From positions 1 through 64,000 of the forward strand of contig NZ_CDDK01000018.1 in NCBI RefSeq assembly GCF_000820225.1: a stretch of DNA of 64,000 nucleotides, read 5' to 3'. Positions 8,554 through 16,982 of this stretch are shown in pieces. Within the stretch, counting starts at the first letter, position 1, and every line of letters begins with the position of its first letter. Origin of the DNA: Aeromonas veronii bv. veronii (GTDB lineage Bacteria; Pseudomonadota; Gammaproteobacteria; Enterobacterales; Aeromonadaceae). The notes below the pieces were generated by a model. That model had not been told where the DNA came from. It searched no databases and was given only the letters and a program-made list of their open reading frames with translations. The translations under genes were made by a program, and so were the position numbers.

Positions 8554-8757
8554 ATGGAAACCAGACGTAAAAAACGCTTCATTGCCGGTGCTGTCTGCCC
8601 GGCGTGCGGCAAGTTGGACAACATGATGCTGTATCTGGAGCATGGAGTCGAGAAGGTGACTTGTGTCGCCTGTGGCGATACCCAGGTACAAACGCCTGCC
8701 GAGGTCGACAAGCAGACTCGCGAGGCGGAAGAGGTGATCGGGGTGTTTCGCCCCTGA
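8554..8757 (+). CDS. yheV: Zinc-ribbon protein YheV
   Basis: Protein of 67 residues with two CxxC knuckles (CPAC at residues 16-19 and CVAC at 38-41) that form a zinc ribbon, and the family start METRRKKRFIAGA. YheV is a conserved gammaproteobacterial protein of unknown function encoded beside slyD and kefB in enterobacteria; here it also lies directly before slyD. GGAGG lies about 8 bases before the ATG. Confidence 0.9.
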   Translation: METRRKKRFIAGAVCPACGKLDNMMLYLEHGVEKVTCVACGDTQVQTPAEVDKQTREAEEVIGVFRP

Positions 8758-8900
8758 TAAGGCAACGGCGGGTGGAATGCGGGTCTCCTTGCTGACGCTG
8801 TTGCCGTTTTTTTCGTCACTCAGTGGCGCCGCACGGCATATGCGCGGCCCGCTTTTTAGGGTATTCTGAGCCCGTTTTTTTCTATCCGCAGGATCCTGAC

Positions 8901-9572
8901 ATGAAAGTAGCTCCTCTGAGCGTGGTTACGCTGGAATACACAGTCACCGATGAGCACGGTGAAGTCATCGACAGCACTGTCGGCAAAGAGCCGCTGGTCT
9001 ATCTGCACGGCACCCGTTACCTGGTCTCAGGCCTGGAAGCCGAGCTGGAAGGTCGCGCGGTAGGTGAAGCCTTCGAAGTGACTCTGGCACCGAGCCAGGC
9101 CTACGGCGAATATGACGAGACACTGGTACAAGAAGTACCGGGCGAGCTGTTCGACGGCATGGAAGTCTCCGAAGGGGATACTTTTGTGGCTGAAACCGAC
9201 GATGGTCACCGTCCTGTGACCGTGGTTGAAGTGTCCGAAGAGTTCGTCAAGGTGGATGGCAACCATCCGCTGGCTGGCGTAACCCTGGGCTTCAAGGTCG
9301 AGATCAAGGACGTGCGTGCCGCCACTGCCGAAGAGCTGGCCCATGGCCACGTTCACGGTGCCGGTGGTTGCGGTCACGATCACGGTCATGACCATGATCA
9401 CGGCGGCTGCTGTGGCGGTCATGGTCACGACCACGATGAAGATCACGGCCAGGGTGGTTGCTGCGGCGGTGCTGGCCACGGTCACGATCATGGCCATGAC
9501 CACGGTGACGACCATGGTCACGGCGGCTGCTGCGGTGGCGGCGGTTGTGGTGGCAAGGGCCATCACCACTGA
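8901..9572 (+). CDS. slyD: FKBP-type peptidyl-prolyl isomerase SlyD with metal-binding tail
   Basis: Cytosolic prolyl isomerase, chaperone and nickel-binding protein of 223 residues. The FKBP part covers residues about 1-70 and 130-150 (LEYTVTDEHGEVIDS, LVSGLEAELEGRAVGE, PSQAYGEYDETLV), with the inserted chaperone flap between. From about residue 150 the chain becomes a His/Cys/Gly-rich tail with four GGC(C)GG blocks separated by GHDH-type runs. This tail binds nickel or zinc and supports hydrogenase maturation in relatives (family knowledge). It is longer than the E. coli tail. The ATG at 8901 has AGGA upstream. The tail DNA is repetitive, which produces long but meaningless reading frames on the other strand. 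Confidence 0.95.
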   Translation: MKVAPLSVVTLEYTVTDEHGEVIDSTVGKEPLVYLHGTRYLVSGLEAELEGRAVGEAFEVTLAPSQAYGEYDETLVQEVPGELFDGMEVSEGDTFVAETDDGHRPVTVVEVSEEFVKVDGNHPLAGVTLGFKVEIKDVRAATAEELAHGHVHGAGGCGHDHGHDHDHGGCCGGHGHDHDEDHGQGGCCGGAGHGHDHGHDHGDDHGHGGCCGGGGCGGKGHHH

Positions 9573-9617
9573 TCACGGCCATGCCGATGATAAAAAATCT
9601 GCCGTAGGAGCCATACC

Positions 9618-9642
9618 GAGCAATTAATGCTCATTAATTGCT
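9618..9642. repeat. AT-rich inverted repeat downstream of slyD
   Basis: GAGCAATTAA, a short loop and TTAATTGCTC form a 10-bp perfect dyad 46 bases after the slyD stop codon. It could be an mRNA 3' structure or a protein site; nothing decides between them. Confidence 0.5.
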
Positions 9643-9657
9643 CCTCCTTGGATGATG

Positions 9658-9694
9658 AAATCCGAAGCCGGTTGTTCTGGCTTCGGATTTTTTA
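9658..9694 (+). terminator. slyD terminator
   Basis: AAATCCGAAGCC, a loop of nine bases, and GGCTTCGGATTTTTT: a 12-bp stem running into a T tract on the plus strand. Confidence 0.88.
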
Positions 9695-9932
9695 TGTCTG
9701 TCAAATAGGCTCGCGGCTTTTCCCAAGCTAACAGGGCCGCTTATTTTTGGTTAATGCTCAGCATTATTCCCTCTCGGTTCCGCGATGGGGCTTTTGTGCG
9801 GAGCGCAAACGCCATCTGCAAACGAGTCATCAAATCGGTGTCTTCATCAGCACAATATGACCAAGTTACTTCATGTTCCAACAGCTATAACGAGCCAGCG
9901 TCAGTCTCTATTTGGTCTCGTTGTGCCCCATA
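9695..9932. other. Intergenic stretch with no recognised gene
   Basis: About 240 bases between the slyD terminator and the terminator of the convergent Tim44-like gene. I see no open frame with a ribosome-binding site, no tRNA-like fold and no convincing promoter. Confidence 0.5.
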
Positions 9933-9969
9933 AAAAAATAGCCAGTCAGGCTTAACTGACTGGCTATTG
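9933..9969 (-). terminator. Terminator of the Tim44-like gene
   Basis: On the minus strand AATAGCCAGTCAG, a six-base loop and CTGACTGGCTATT are followed by T7. The stem is 13 bp. Confidence 0.9.
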
Positions 9970-9998
9970 CCTAGTGACTAACTGATAGGCGCGAAGCC

Positions 9999-10859
9999 TT
10001 ACAGCTGCTCGATACCGACGATATGCCAAGGGGCGTTGTTCTTGGCCAGATCGCGTTCGAGGTGCCACACCTCTTTGATGTCTTCTTCGACCTGCTCCTG
10101 ACGGTCCATGTAGCGGCCGCTAAAGCGCACGCTCACCTGAGCCCAGTCGCTGCCGTAGTCGGCGCGTACCAGCTGGGTATCGACGTACATTACTTCCGTA
10201 TGCTGGTCGCCAGTCAGTTCGGCGCGCTCGGCTTTGAGCTGTTCAAACAGCTCGGGGCTGACGTATTCGCGCACTTTTTCCAGATCGTTCTTGTTCCATG
10301 CCTCTTGCAGGGTGCGATAGTGATCACGGGCACCGGCCAGGAAGCTGTTCATGTCAAAGCCTGGCGGCAGGCGGAACGGCACGTCGCTGTCGGCAAAGCC
10401 GGTGGCTTGCGGTGCGCTGTTGCTCTGCTCAAACTGCTGCGGGGCCGCGGATTGCGGTGGCTGATAGCCCGCATAGGCCGCCTGTTGTGGCTGTGGCGTC
10501 GCGACTTTGCCCTTGCGCAGGGTACGGATCAGGAAGACTGCCCCCAGCGCCAGCAGGGCGATCAGCAGGAAGTCCATTCCTTGCAGACCTTCAAAGGCAC
10601 CGCTGCCCAGCAGGTAGGCAAACAGGCCGCCAGCCAGCAGGCCGCCCAGCAGGCCACCCATCATGCCGCTCTTTTTCGGTGGAGTCTGGGCATTCAGTGT
10701 CGGGTTCTTGTTGTCGACCGGTTTGGCCGCAGGCTGGGCCGGCGCAGTTTTGTAACTTTTACCAAAGGATTTGCCGCCGCCAAATTTTTTGGCTTCGGCG
10801 TGAGGTGCCCCCAGGCCAATGGCCAGGATCACGGCAAACAGGGTCAGCATCTTTTTCAT
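9999..10859 (-). CDS. Tim44-like domain membrane protein
   Basis: Protein of 286 residues. It has an N-terminal signal or anchor (MKKMLTLFAVILAIGLGAPHA), a low-complexity Lys/Gly/Ala/Pro linker, a glycine-rich hydrophobic stretch (MMGGLLGGLLAGGLFAYLLG) and a second membrane segment (LLIALLALGAVFLIRTL). The C-terminal domain (residues about 165-286) reads like the bacterial Tim44 fold, with YRTLQEAWNKNDLEKVREYV and VWHLERDL. This architecture is common in proteobacteria; the role is not established. The start at 10859 is chosen for the signal sequence; upstream AAGAG is a modest ribosome-binding site. Confidence 0.82.
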   Translation of the reverse strand: MKKMLTLFAVILAIGLGAPHAEAKKFGGGKSFGKSYKTAPAQPAAKPVDNKNPTLNAQTPPKKSGMMGGLLGGLLAGGLFAYLLGSGAFEGLQGMDFLLIALLALGAVFLIRTLRKGKVATPQPQQAAYAGYQPPQSAAPQQFEQSNSAPQATGFADSDVPFRLPPGFDMNSFLAGARDHYRTLQEAWNKNDLEKVREYVSPELFEQLKAERAELTGDQHTEVMYVDTQLVRADYGSDWAQVSVRFSGRYMDRQEQVEEDIKEVWHLERDLAKNNAPWHIVGIEQL

Positions 10860-11043
10860 TTTGACTCTTTTCACTCTCGTCTGTGGGTGGGGCATGCTCC
10901 GCTTTGGCAAGCTCAGCAAGGCGCATGGCAGGCTGCCTGTCCCTAATTGTGTCGCAGCTTGTATTCATCAATATCACCTCTGGCATGAATTATTCATGAA
11001 CGAGGTTGCCGCGATGCGGCGTCAAACAAGAGGAGTAAACCGG

Positions 11044-11145
11044 ATGAAAAGCAGAAGATTGAGTCGCAAGGAGCGCAAAATGCGAAGCAAAATCAAAATG
11101 GTCAAGGTAGAGCAGACTCTGGTTTGGCCCTTTATGATGGTATGA
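11044..11145 (+). CDS. Possible 33-residue basic peptide upstream of dnaB
   Basis: A short frame encoding MKSRRLSRKERKMRSKIKMV and 13 more residues starts 8 bases after a strong AAGAGGAG ribosome-binding site. It is very rich in Lys and Arg in its first 20 residues and ends in WPFMMV. It lies 71 bases before dnaB on the same strand. I do not recognise a family. It may be a leader peptide, a small protein or chance; the good ribosome-binding site is the main argument for translation. Confidence 0.35.
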   Translation: MKSRRLSRKERKMRSKIKMVKVEQTLVWPFMMV

Positions 11146-11216
11146 GCCGCCAGATAGGGCTCGCCGTAGTTGGCTTTCTTTTGTAAAATTCCCGTCCCCT
11201 TCCCGCTGCGGTTTTT

Positions 11217-12617
11217 ATGTGTATGGCAGAGCAAGTGACGGCGAAAAAAGACGCCAAGACACAACAGCTGAAAGTTCCTCCCCACTCTTTTGAGGCCGAA
11301 CAGTCCGTACTGGGCGGCCTGATGCTGGATAACGATGCCTGGGATCGGGTTGCCGAACGGGTTATCGATCAGGATTTCTACAGCCGTCCGCACCGGTTGA
11401 TCTTCCAGGCCATGACCCGCCTCTCCAACGCGGGCAACCCCATCGACCTCATCACCCTGCAGGAGGAGCTGGAACGCTCCGAACAGCTGGAAGAGGCGGG
11501 TGGCTTCGCCTATCTGGTGGAGATCGCCAAGAACACCCCGAGTGCCGCCAACATCAACGCCTACGCCGAAATCGTGCGCGAGCGAGCTGTGGTGCGGGAG
11601 ATGATCTCGGTCGCCAACGAGATCGTCGAAGCGGGCTACGAGCCACAGGGCCGTACTTCTGGCGATCTGCTGGATCTTGCCGAGAGCAAGGTATTCAAGA
11701 TTGCCGAGCAGCGCACCAGCGCCAACGAGGGGCCCCAGCCCCTCAAGCTCATCCTCGAGCAGACCGTCGACAAGATTGAAGAGCTGTTCAAGACCCCCCA
11801 CAACGGGGTGACCGGGGTATCGAGCGGTTACAACGATCTCGACAAGATGACCGCCGGTTTGCAGCGCTCGGACTTGATCATCGTGGCGGCCCGTCCCTCC
11901 ATGGGCAAGACCACCTTTGCCATGAACCTGTGCGAGCATGCGGCCCTCACCGCCGACAAGCCGGTGCTTATCTTCTCGCTGGAGATGCCCTCCGAGCAGA
12001 TCATCATGCGTATGCTCGCCTCGGTCGGTCGCATCGATCAGACCAAGGTGCGTACCGGTCAGCTCGACGACGAGGATTGGGCACGCCTCTCCTCCACCAT
12101 GGGATTGCTGCTGGAGAAGGGCAAGATGTATATCGATGACGCCTCCGGCCTCACTCCGACCGATGTGCGCTCCCGTGCCCGTCGGGTGGCACGCGAGCAT
12201 GGTGGCCTATCCATGATCATGGTGGACTACCTGCAGCTGATGCGGGTGCCGGCGCTCTCTGACAACCGGACCCTGGAGATCGGCGAGATCTCCCGCTCCC
12301 TCAAGGCCTTGGCGAAAGAGCTGCAGTGCCCTGTGGTGGCGCTCTCCCAGCTGAACCGAAGTCTGGAACAGCGGGCCGACAAGCGCCCGGTCAACTCGGA
12401 TCTTCGTGAATCGGGCTCCATTGAGCAGGATGCGGATTTGATCATGTTTATCTATCGTGATGAGGTTTATCACGATGACAGCCCGGACAAGGGGATTGCC
12501 GAGATCATCATCGGCAAGCAGCGTAACGGCCCTATCGGAAGAGTGCGCCTCACCTTCCAGGGTCAGTTCTCCCGGTTCGACAACTATGCCGGTCCGGCGT
12601 TTGACGACGATTATTGA
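11217..12617 (+). CDS. dnaB: Replicative DNA helicase DnaB
   Basis: Hexameric 5'-3' replicative helicase of about 466 residues. The N-terminal domain begins KVPPHSFEAEQSVLGGLMLD. The RecA-like domain has Walker A in AARPSMGKTTFAMNL (residues about 224-238), Walker B in SMIMVDYLQLM and the arginine-finger region KQRNGPIGRVRL. The C terminus is FDNYAGPAFDDDY. Two in-frame ATGs lie at 11217 and 11223; no strong ribosome-binding site separates them. In this region dnaB is followed by alr as in enterobacteria, but a diverged copy of its last 20 codons lies between the two genes (12692-12751). Confidence 0.97.
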   Translation: MCMAEQVTAKKDAKTQQLKVPPHSFEAEQSVLGGLMLDNDAWDRVAERVIDQDFYSRPHRLIFQAMTRLSNAGNPIDLITLQEELERSEQLEEAGGFAYLVEIAKNTPSAANINAYAEIVRERAVVREMISVANEIVEAGYEPQGRTSGDLLDLAESKVFKIAEQRTSANEGPQPLKLILEQTVDKIEELFKTPHNGVTGVSSGYNDLDKMTAGLQRSDLIIVAARPSMGKTTFAMNLCEHAALTADKPVLIFSLEMPSEQIIMRMLASVGRIDQTKVRTGQLDDEDWARLSSTMGLLLEKGKMYIDDASGLTPTDVRSRARRVAREHGGLSMIMVDYLQLMRVPALSDNRTLEIGEISRSLKALAKELQCPVVALSQLNRSLEQRADKRPVNSDLRESGSIEQDADLIMFIYRDEVYHDDSPDKGIAEIIIGKQRNGPIGRVRLTFQGQFSRFDNYAGPAFDDDY

Positions 12618-12628
12618 TGTAAACCCAA

Positions 12629-12652
12629 GGTGATGGCGGTTTCGCCATTACC
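12629..12652. repeat. Hairpin directly after dnaB
   Basis: GGTGATGGCG, GTTT and CGCCATTACC form a 10-bp stem with one G-T pair, starting 12 bases after the dnaB stop codon. No T tract follows, so it is not a standard terminator. Confidence 0.5.
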
Positions 12653-12691
12653 ACGATTGCCCTGATCGATAGCCAGTCATTGGCTGCTGCT

Positions 12692-12751
12692 CAGGGCCTG
12701 TTTTCCCGGTTCGACAATTATGCCGGTCCGGCCTTCGACGACGATAAGTGA
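12692..12751 (+). pseudogene. Diverged duplicate of the last 20 codons of dnaB
   Basis: These 60 bases align without gaps to 12558-12617, the end of dnaB, with 8 mismatches by eye. Read in the same frame they encode QGLFSRFDNYAGPAFDDDK and a stop, against QGQFSRFDNYAGPAFDDDY in dnaB. Five of the changed codons are synonymous and two are not, so the fragment looks like the end of another real dnaB allele and not like random decay. No start codon or ribosome-binding site belongs to it. Confidence 0.85.
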
Positions 12752-12808
12752 GTGGCGGTCTTCGGCCCGATGAGGGGGAGACCATTTGTGCCCTCGTAAG
12801 GGAAAACC

Positions 12809-13882
12809 ATGAAAGCGGCTACTGCCCAAATCAATACTGCGGCCTTGCGCCACAACCTCGCCGTGGTCAAGCGCCACGCTCCCGCTTGCAAGATCATCGC
12901 TGTGGTCAAGGCCAACGCCTATGGCCATGGACTGCTGCCGGTCGCCCGCACCCTGGTGGATGCGGATGCCTATGCGGTGGCCCGTATCGAAGAGGCGCTG
13001 ATGCTGCGCTCCTGCGCCGTGGTCAAACCCATTGTGCTGCTGGAGGGCTTCTTCTCCGCCGACGATCTGCCGGTGCTGGCGGCCAACAATCTGCAGACGG
13101 CGGTTCACACCTGGGAGCAGCTCGAAGCGCTGGAGCAGGTTGAGCTGCCAGCGCCCGTGGTGGCCTGGCTCAAGCTTGACACCGGCATGCACCGCCTCGG
13201 GGTGCGTGCCGACGAGATGCCCGCCTTTATCGAACGACTCGGCAAGTGCAAGAACGTGGTGCAGCCGTTCAACATCATGACCCACTTCAGCCGCTCCGAT
13301 GAGCTGGAGCAGCCCACTACCCGCGAGCAGATCGATTTGTTCAGCAAGTTGACCGCACCGCTGGCGGGCGAGCGTGCCATGGCCAACTCGGCGGGCATTC
13401 TGGCCTGGCCAGACTCCCACTGCGACTGGGTTCGCCCCGGTGTCATCCTCTATGGCGTCTCGCCCTTCCCCAACACGATAGCGGCCGATTATGACCTGCA
13501 GCCGGTGATGACTTTGAAGACCCAGCTGATTGCGGTGCGGGATCACAAGGCGGGCGAGCCGGTGGGTTATGGCGCCAACTGGGTGTCGGATCGCGATACT
13601 CGGCTCGGGGTGATCGCCATCGGCTACGGTGACGGCTATCCGCGCATGGCGCCCAATGGCACTTCCGTGCTGATCAACGGCCGCATCGTGCCGCTGGTGG
13701 GGCGTGTCTCCATGGATATGAGCACCGTCGATCTGGGCCCAGGCGCGACCGACAAGCCCGGCGACGAGGCGGTGCTGTGGGGCGAGGGGCTGCCGGTGGA
13801 GCGGGTGGCCGACGAGATTGGCACTATCCCCTACGAGCTCATCACCAAACTCACCTCCCGCGTCTTTATGGAGTACGTCTGA
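12809..13882 (+). CDS. alr: Alanine racemase
   Basis: PLP-dependent racemase of 357 residues that supplies D-alanine for peptidoglycan. The PLP-binding lysine is Lys34 in [13 protein letters not shown]. Other family segments are [29 protein letters not shown], the PLP phosphate-binding region IGYGDGYPR and [11 protein letters not shown]. Length is normal. The ATG at 12809 follows AGGGAAAACC. The stop codon TGA overlaps the ATG of yjbQ (TGATG), so the two genes are translationally linked. Confidence 0.96.
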   Translation: MKAATAQINTAALRHNLAVVKRHAPACKIIAVVKANAYGHGLLPVARTLVDADAYAVARIEEALMLRSCAVVKPIVLLEGFFSADDLPVLAANNLQTAVHTWEQLEALEQVELPAPVVAWLKLDTGMHRLGVRADEMPAFIERLGKCKNVVQPFNIMTHFSRSDELEQPTTREQIDLFSKLTAPLAGERAMANSAGILAWPDSHCDWVRPGVILYGVSPFPNTIAADYDLQPVMTLKTQLIAVRDHKAGEPVGYGANWVSDRDTRLGVIAIGYGDGYPRMAPNGTSVLINGRIVPLVGRVSMDMSTVDLGPGATDKPGDEAVLWGEGLPVERVADEIGTIPYELITKLTSRVFMEYV

Positions 13883-14301
13883 TGTGGCAGCAGTGCCTGC
13901 TGACTCTGAAGCCCCGTTCGCGGGGCTTTCATCTGGTGACCGACGAGCTGGTGGCCAAGCTGCCGATGCTGGCGGATTACCGGATCGGCATGGTCCACCT
14001 GCTACTGCAACACACCTCCGCCTCGCTCACCCTCAACGAGAATTGCGACCCCAGCGTGCGCAGCGATATGGAGGCCCATCTGCACCGGCTGGCGCCGGAG
14101 GATGCCCCCTACTATCGCCACACCTATGAGGGGGCGGATGACATGCCCGCCCATATCAAATCCTCCCTGCTCGGGGTGAGCCTGCTGCTGCCAGTTCGTG
14201 ATGGTCAGTTGGCGCTCGGCACCTGGCAGGGGATCTGGCTTGGCGAGCATCGTGTCGATGGCGGTGCCCGCAAGGTGCTGGTGACCCTGCAGGGTGAGTA
14301 A
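13882..14301 (+). CDS. yjbQ: UPF0047 family protein YjbQ
   Basis: Protein of 139 residues. It starts [20 protein letters not shown] and contains [20 protein letters not shown] and [13 protein letters not shown], all signatures of the YjbQ/UPF0047 fold. Some family members show weak thiamin phosphate synthase activity, but the physiological role is not settled. Its start codon overlaps the alr stop codon, which fixes the start and indicates co-translation. A terminator follows at 14332-14370. Confidence 0.9.
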   Translation: MWQQCLLTLKPRSRGFHLVTDELVAKLPMLADYRIGMVHLLLQHTSASLTLNENCDPSVRSDMEAHLHRLAPEDAPYYRHTYEGADDMPAHIKSSLLGVSLLLPVRDGQLALGTWQGIWLGEHRVDGGARKVLVTLQGE

Positions 14302-14331
14302 TCAGGCTGCAACCAGCTGAAAGATGACGAT

Positions 14332-14370
14332 AAAAAGAGGGATGGCATTGAGCCATCCCTCTTTTGTTTT
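14332..14370. terminator. Bidirectional terminator between yjbQ and pepE
   Basis: AAAAGAGGGATGGC, a five-base loop and GCCATCCCTCTTTTG form a long stem with A and T tracts on both sides, between two convergent genes. Confidence 0.9.
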
Positions 14371-14420
14371 TACGATTTCGCGAGCTATCCGCCTGCCAGT
14401 AGTGAAGCGCTCTGCTTGGC

Positions 14421-15146
14421 TCAGACGACCTTGAAGGGGGTCAGCTCGGCCAGCGGGGCGGCGTCCATAAAGGCTTGCGGCTCCTGGCCATGTTTGAAGA
14501 TCTTGAAGTCCTGCTCGCGGGCGCTCCAGTACTCAACGGTATCGCCGCTGATCTGCAGCAGGCTCGCTTCGCGCAGAGCCACCACATATTCGCTCGGGTT
14601 GATGGCGCAGAACTCGGCCAGACGCTCGTCGCGGGTTTCACCCATGTGGCCGCTGATGCTGGCATCCAGATAGTGCGGGTTGATCTGCAGCGGGAACAGG
14701 CCCAGCGCGGGCAGCACGGCGGCGTTGCAGACCGGCATGTCGTTGGTGGTGCGGATGCTCGGGGTCGCCACGTTGCAACCGGCGCTCCAGCCTACATAGG
14801 GGACGCCCCGTTCGCGCACGGCACGCTGGATCGGCACGATCAGGCCGTTTTCATGCAACATCTGGTTGAGGCGCCAGGTGTTGCCGCCACTGATAAAGAT
14901 GGCATCGGCCTGATTGACGGCCTCGACCGGATCATCGAAGTGATGAATGCTGATGGTCTCGATCCCGAGGCTCTCGGTAAGTTCGTTGGCGCGGGCATCC
15001 CAGTCGCTGCGGATCACCGCGTAGGGGATGAGCATGATGCGCTTGACCTGTTTGCGCGCGAGCAGGCTTTGAACCCGATCGCGGGCCCAGCCGAGCAGAC
15101 CCGGAAATTCGTTGGCTTTACCGTTGCTAAGCAGAAGTAGTTCCAT
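14421..15146 (-). CDS. pepE: Dipeptidase E (alpha-aspartyl dipeptidase)
   Basis: Serine peptidase of family S51, 241 residues, which cleaves Asp-X dipeptides in the cytoplasm. The start MELLLLSNGKANEFPGLLGW and the nucleophile motif VGWSAGCNVA (catalytic serine) are diagnostic. IFISGGNTWRLNQML and NPHYLDASISGHMGETRDER are further family segments. The ATG at 15146 has GAGGAC about 8 bases upstream. The 240 bases upstream of it hold no other gene. Confidence 0.94.
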   Translation of the reverse strand: MELLLLSNGKANEFPGLLGWARDRVQSLLARKQVKRIMLIPYAVIRSDWDARANELTESLGIETISIHHFDDPVEAVNQADAIFISGGNTWRLNQMLHENGLIVPIQRAVRERGVPYVGWSAGCNVATPSIRTTNDMPVCNAAVLPALGLFPLQINPHYLDASISGHMGETRDERLAEFCAINPSEYVVALREASLLQISGDTVEYWSAREQDFKIFKHGQEPQAFMDAAPLAELTPFKVV

Positions 15147-15356
15147 CAGATACGTCCTCAAAAAGTGAAAGCGGAGGAGGGAGGGCCACCGGAGCCGCCG
15201 TGCGGCCGGATGGCAAGAGGAGGCATGCTACCACCATTGGCGCGGCGGTTCTGTGATCGCGAGGCCCATTCAACGGCCATGGAGGAGTTATGGATGGATA
15301 ACTCAATGCCAAGCGGTGGATTAATGGGCCGTGGTCAACTCGCCACCCATTGCCAA

Positions 15357-15384
15357 TAAAAGACCCCGCCGCAGCGGGGTCATG
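15357..15384 (-). terminator. Terminator of the EEP-family lipoprotein gene
   Basis: On the minus strand GACCCCGC, a four-base loop and GCGGGGTC are followed by TTTTA, 7 bases after the stop codon of the gene that ends at 15391. Confidence 0.82.
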
Positions 15385-15390
15385 GCATAG

Positions 15391-16752
15391 TTAGTCGAGT
15401 TTGAGATCGACCCACACCATGCGGTGATCCGAACTGACTCCCTTGGCGATGCCGAGTTTCGCATCATAGACCAGGTGATAACCGGCCTCGAAGCTGGCAG
15501 GCCAGAAGACGCCGCTCTTGACCGCGTTGAGGTTGGCGGAGGGGATGACGTGATCCAGCTGCAGCACGCTGGAGTTGGTGATGCGTTCCGGGTTGGGGCG
15601 ATTGAGGTTGCGTTTGCAGTCGGTCCCCTTGCTGACACACTCCGGGCCCCCTTCGCTTACCGGGATCAGGGTGCCATTGGTGATGGCCTGATTCATCAGC
15701 GGGTTGTTTAGCAGATCCTGAATGGCGGTCAGGTCACCGTCACCGGTGAGCGGATCGGCGTTGAGATCACCCGCGATAACGAACTTGGCGTTTTTGGCCA
15801 GTCCACCCTTGGTGCCCTTGTCATCGGTCATGTAGTTGAGACCCTTGACGTAGTCATTCCAGAAAGCGATCTCGGCGCGGTTGTGCTTGACGGTGTGACG
15901 CGCCGCGTTGGCAAAGATCGGCGGGGTCGGGTGGGAGATCAGGAAGTGGATCACCTCTTCCCCTTTCTCGGTCTTGATGCGTACCGGCACATCGGCATGG
16001 TTCTTGGAAGAGAGCGGGTACTGCTGCCAGGCTGCGTCTGAATACCAGGCATCACCACACTGGCGGCTGGCCGGGATCTTGACCTTGGGATTGTTGCAGT
16101 CATCGATGATGGGGTTCTGCTCGCCCGGCATATCCTTCCACTTGAAGTTCTGGAAGGTGCGGATCTGCTTGGTGTCGATGGGGTATTTGGACATCACCGC
16201 AAAGGCGTACTGGCCGTGGTAGTTGCCAAAGCCCCAGGCATCGTCGGGGCCGCTGTTGACCTTGCCATCCAGATTGAGGTCATAACCGCTCATCAGGCCG
16301 GTGTTGGTGGCGAAGTTCTGCATCACCGGATAGCTGATGGCGGTCACTTCGGCATGCTGGGCGTGGGCCAGATAGTTGTCGTTGAAGGCTTTCAGATCGG
16401 CGGTGCTCTCGCCTTTGCCGTCGTTGTCGAACTCGTTGAGCAGGAACACATCCGGGCGGGTGCGCTGGATGATCTCCGCCACGTTGCGGATCTGCTGCAC
16501 GTTCTTGGCTTTGGTTTCAGTGGCGCCGCTCAGGCTCCCTTCGGCGAGGCGGGCCAGCAGGGCATCCTGCTCGGTGCGGGTCAGCGCCAGCTCACCGGTC
16601 AGCATACCGGCGGCCGTGCGGTCAAAAGAGAGGTTGAAGGTGGCAAAACGAACCATGGGATCAGCTGCCTTTGAGTCGTTGTCGCTGTTGCAGCCAGCCA
16701 GCATCCCGAGGGAAATAGCGGCAGCCAGTAGGGTCTTGTTGATATTATTCAT
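15391..16752 (-). CDS. Endonuclease/exonuclease/phosphatase-family lipoprotein
   Basis: Exported protein of 453 residues. The signal peptide ends in the lipobox LAGC (Cys21). The EEP fold motifs are visible in order: VRFATFNLSFD, PDVFLLNEFDNDG (metal-binding Glu), FVIAGDLNADPLTGDG and, at the C terminus, GVSSDHRMVWVDL (catalytic Asp-His). Relatives include extracellular nucleases and phosphodiesterases; the substrate cannot be read from the sequence. It is probably anchored in the outer membrane. A perfect CRP consensus (16848-16863) lies about 100 bp upstream, suggesting cAMP control as for scavenging enzymes. A terminator follows. Confidence 0.85.
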   Translation of the reverse strand: MNNINKTLLAAAISLGMLAGCNSDNDSKAADPMVRFATFNLSFDRTAAGMLTGELALTRTEQDALLARLAEGSLSGATETKAKNVQQIRNVAEIIQRTRPDVFLLNEFDNDGKGESTADLKAFNDNYLAHAQHAEVTAISYPVMQNFATNTGLMSGYDLNLDGKVNSGPDDAWGFGNYHGQYAFAVMSKYPIDTKQIRTFQNFKWKDMPGEQNPIIDDCNNPKVKIPASRQCGDAWYSDAAWQQYPLSSKNHADVPVRIKTEKGEEVIHFLISHPTPPIFANAARHTVKHNRAEIAFWNDYVKGLNYMTDDKGTKGGLAKNAKFVIAGDLNADPLTGDGDLTAIQDLLNNPLMNQAITNGTLIPVSEGGPECVSKGTDCKRNLNRPNPERITNSSVLQLDHVIPSANLNAVKSGVFWPASFEAGYHLVYDAKLGIAKGVSSDHRMVWVDLKLD

Positions 16753-16847
16753 TGTAATTATTCCGTAGCATCAATGAGTTATGCCTTCTGTGAGGCGGCG
16801 TCATTATAAGTAGACGGTGATGCTGCGGGGGTTTTGCCTGAGCAAAG

Positions 16848-16863
16848 TGTGAGGATATTCACA
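16848..16863. promoter_or_regulatory. CRP-binding site upstream of the EEP lipoprotein gene
   Basis: TGTGA, six bases and TCACA match the CRP consensus half-sites exactly. The centre is about 103 bases upstream of the start codon at 16752. Confidence 0.75.
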
Positions 16864-16982
16864 CCACATATCTGGCGATGATGAATGTTAGCAGGGCGAT
16901 ATGGGGTGTGAAAAACCGGTTTATACGCTGCAGTTTCCGGGATGAATAGCGCGCTTCCTGCCGTTACCGCACTCTGAATTTG

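Noticed and set aside
8760-8815. GGCAAC and GTTGCC after yheV as a terminator
   Set aside because: The stem is only six bases over a loop of some 40 bases. The T7 run nearby is not adjacent to a stable hairpin, so it was not listed.
9027-9627. Open frames on other phases over the slyD tail, giving His/Arg or Val/Thr/Ala-rich repeats
   Set aside because: The repetitive GGTCATGACCAC-type DNA of the SlyD metal-binding tail is open in all phases; only the SlyD frame has a start context and family match.
12692-12751. The dnaB tail copy as a phage attachment site
   Set aside because: Two direct copies are present, but only about 75 bases lie between them and no integrase gene is near. Allele exchange is the simpler explanation, so no att site is called.
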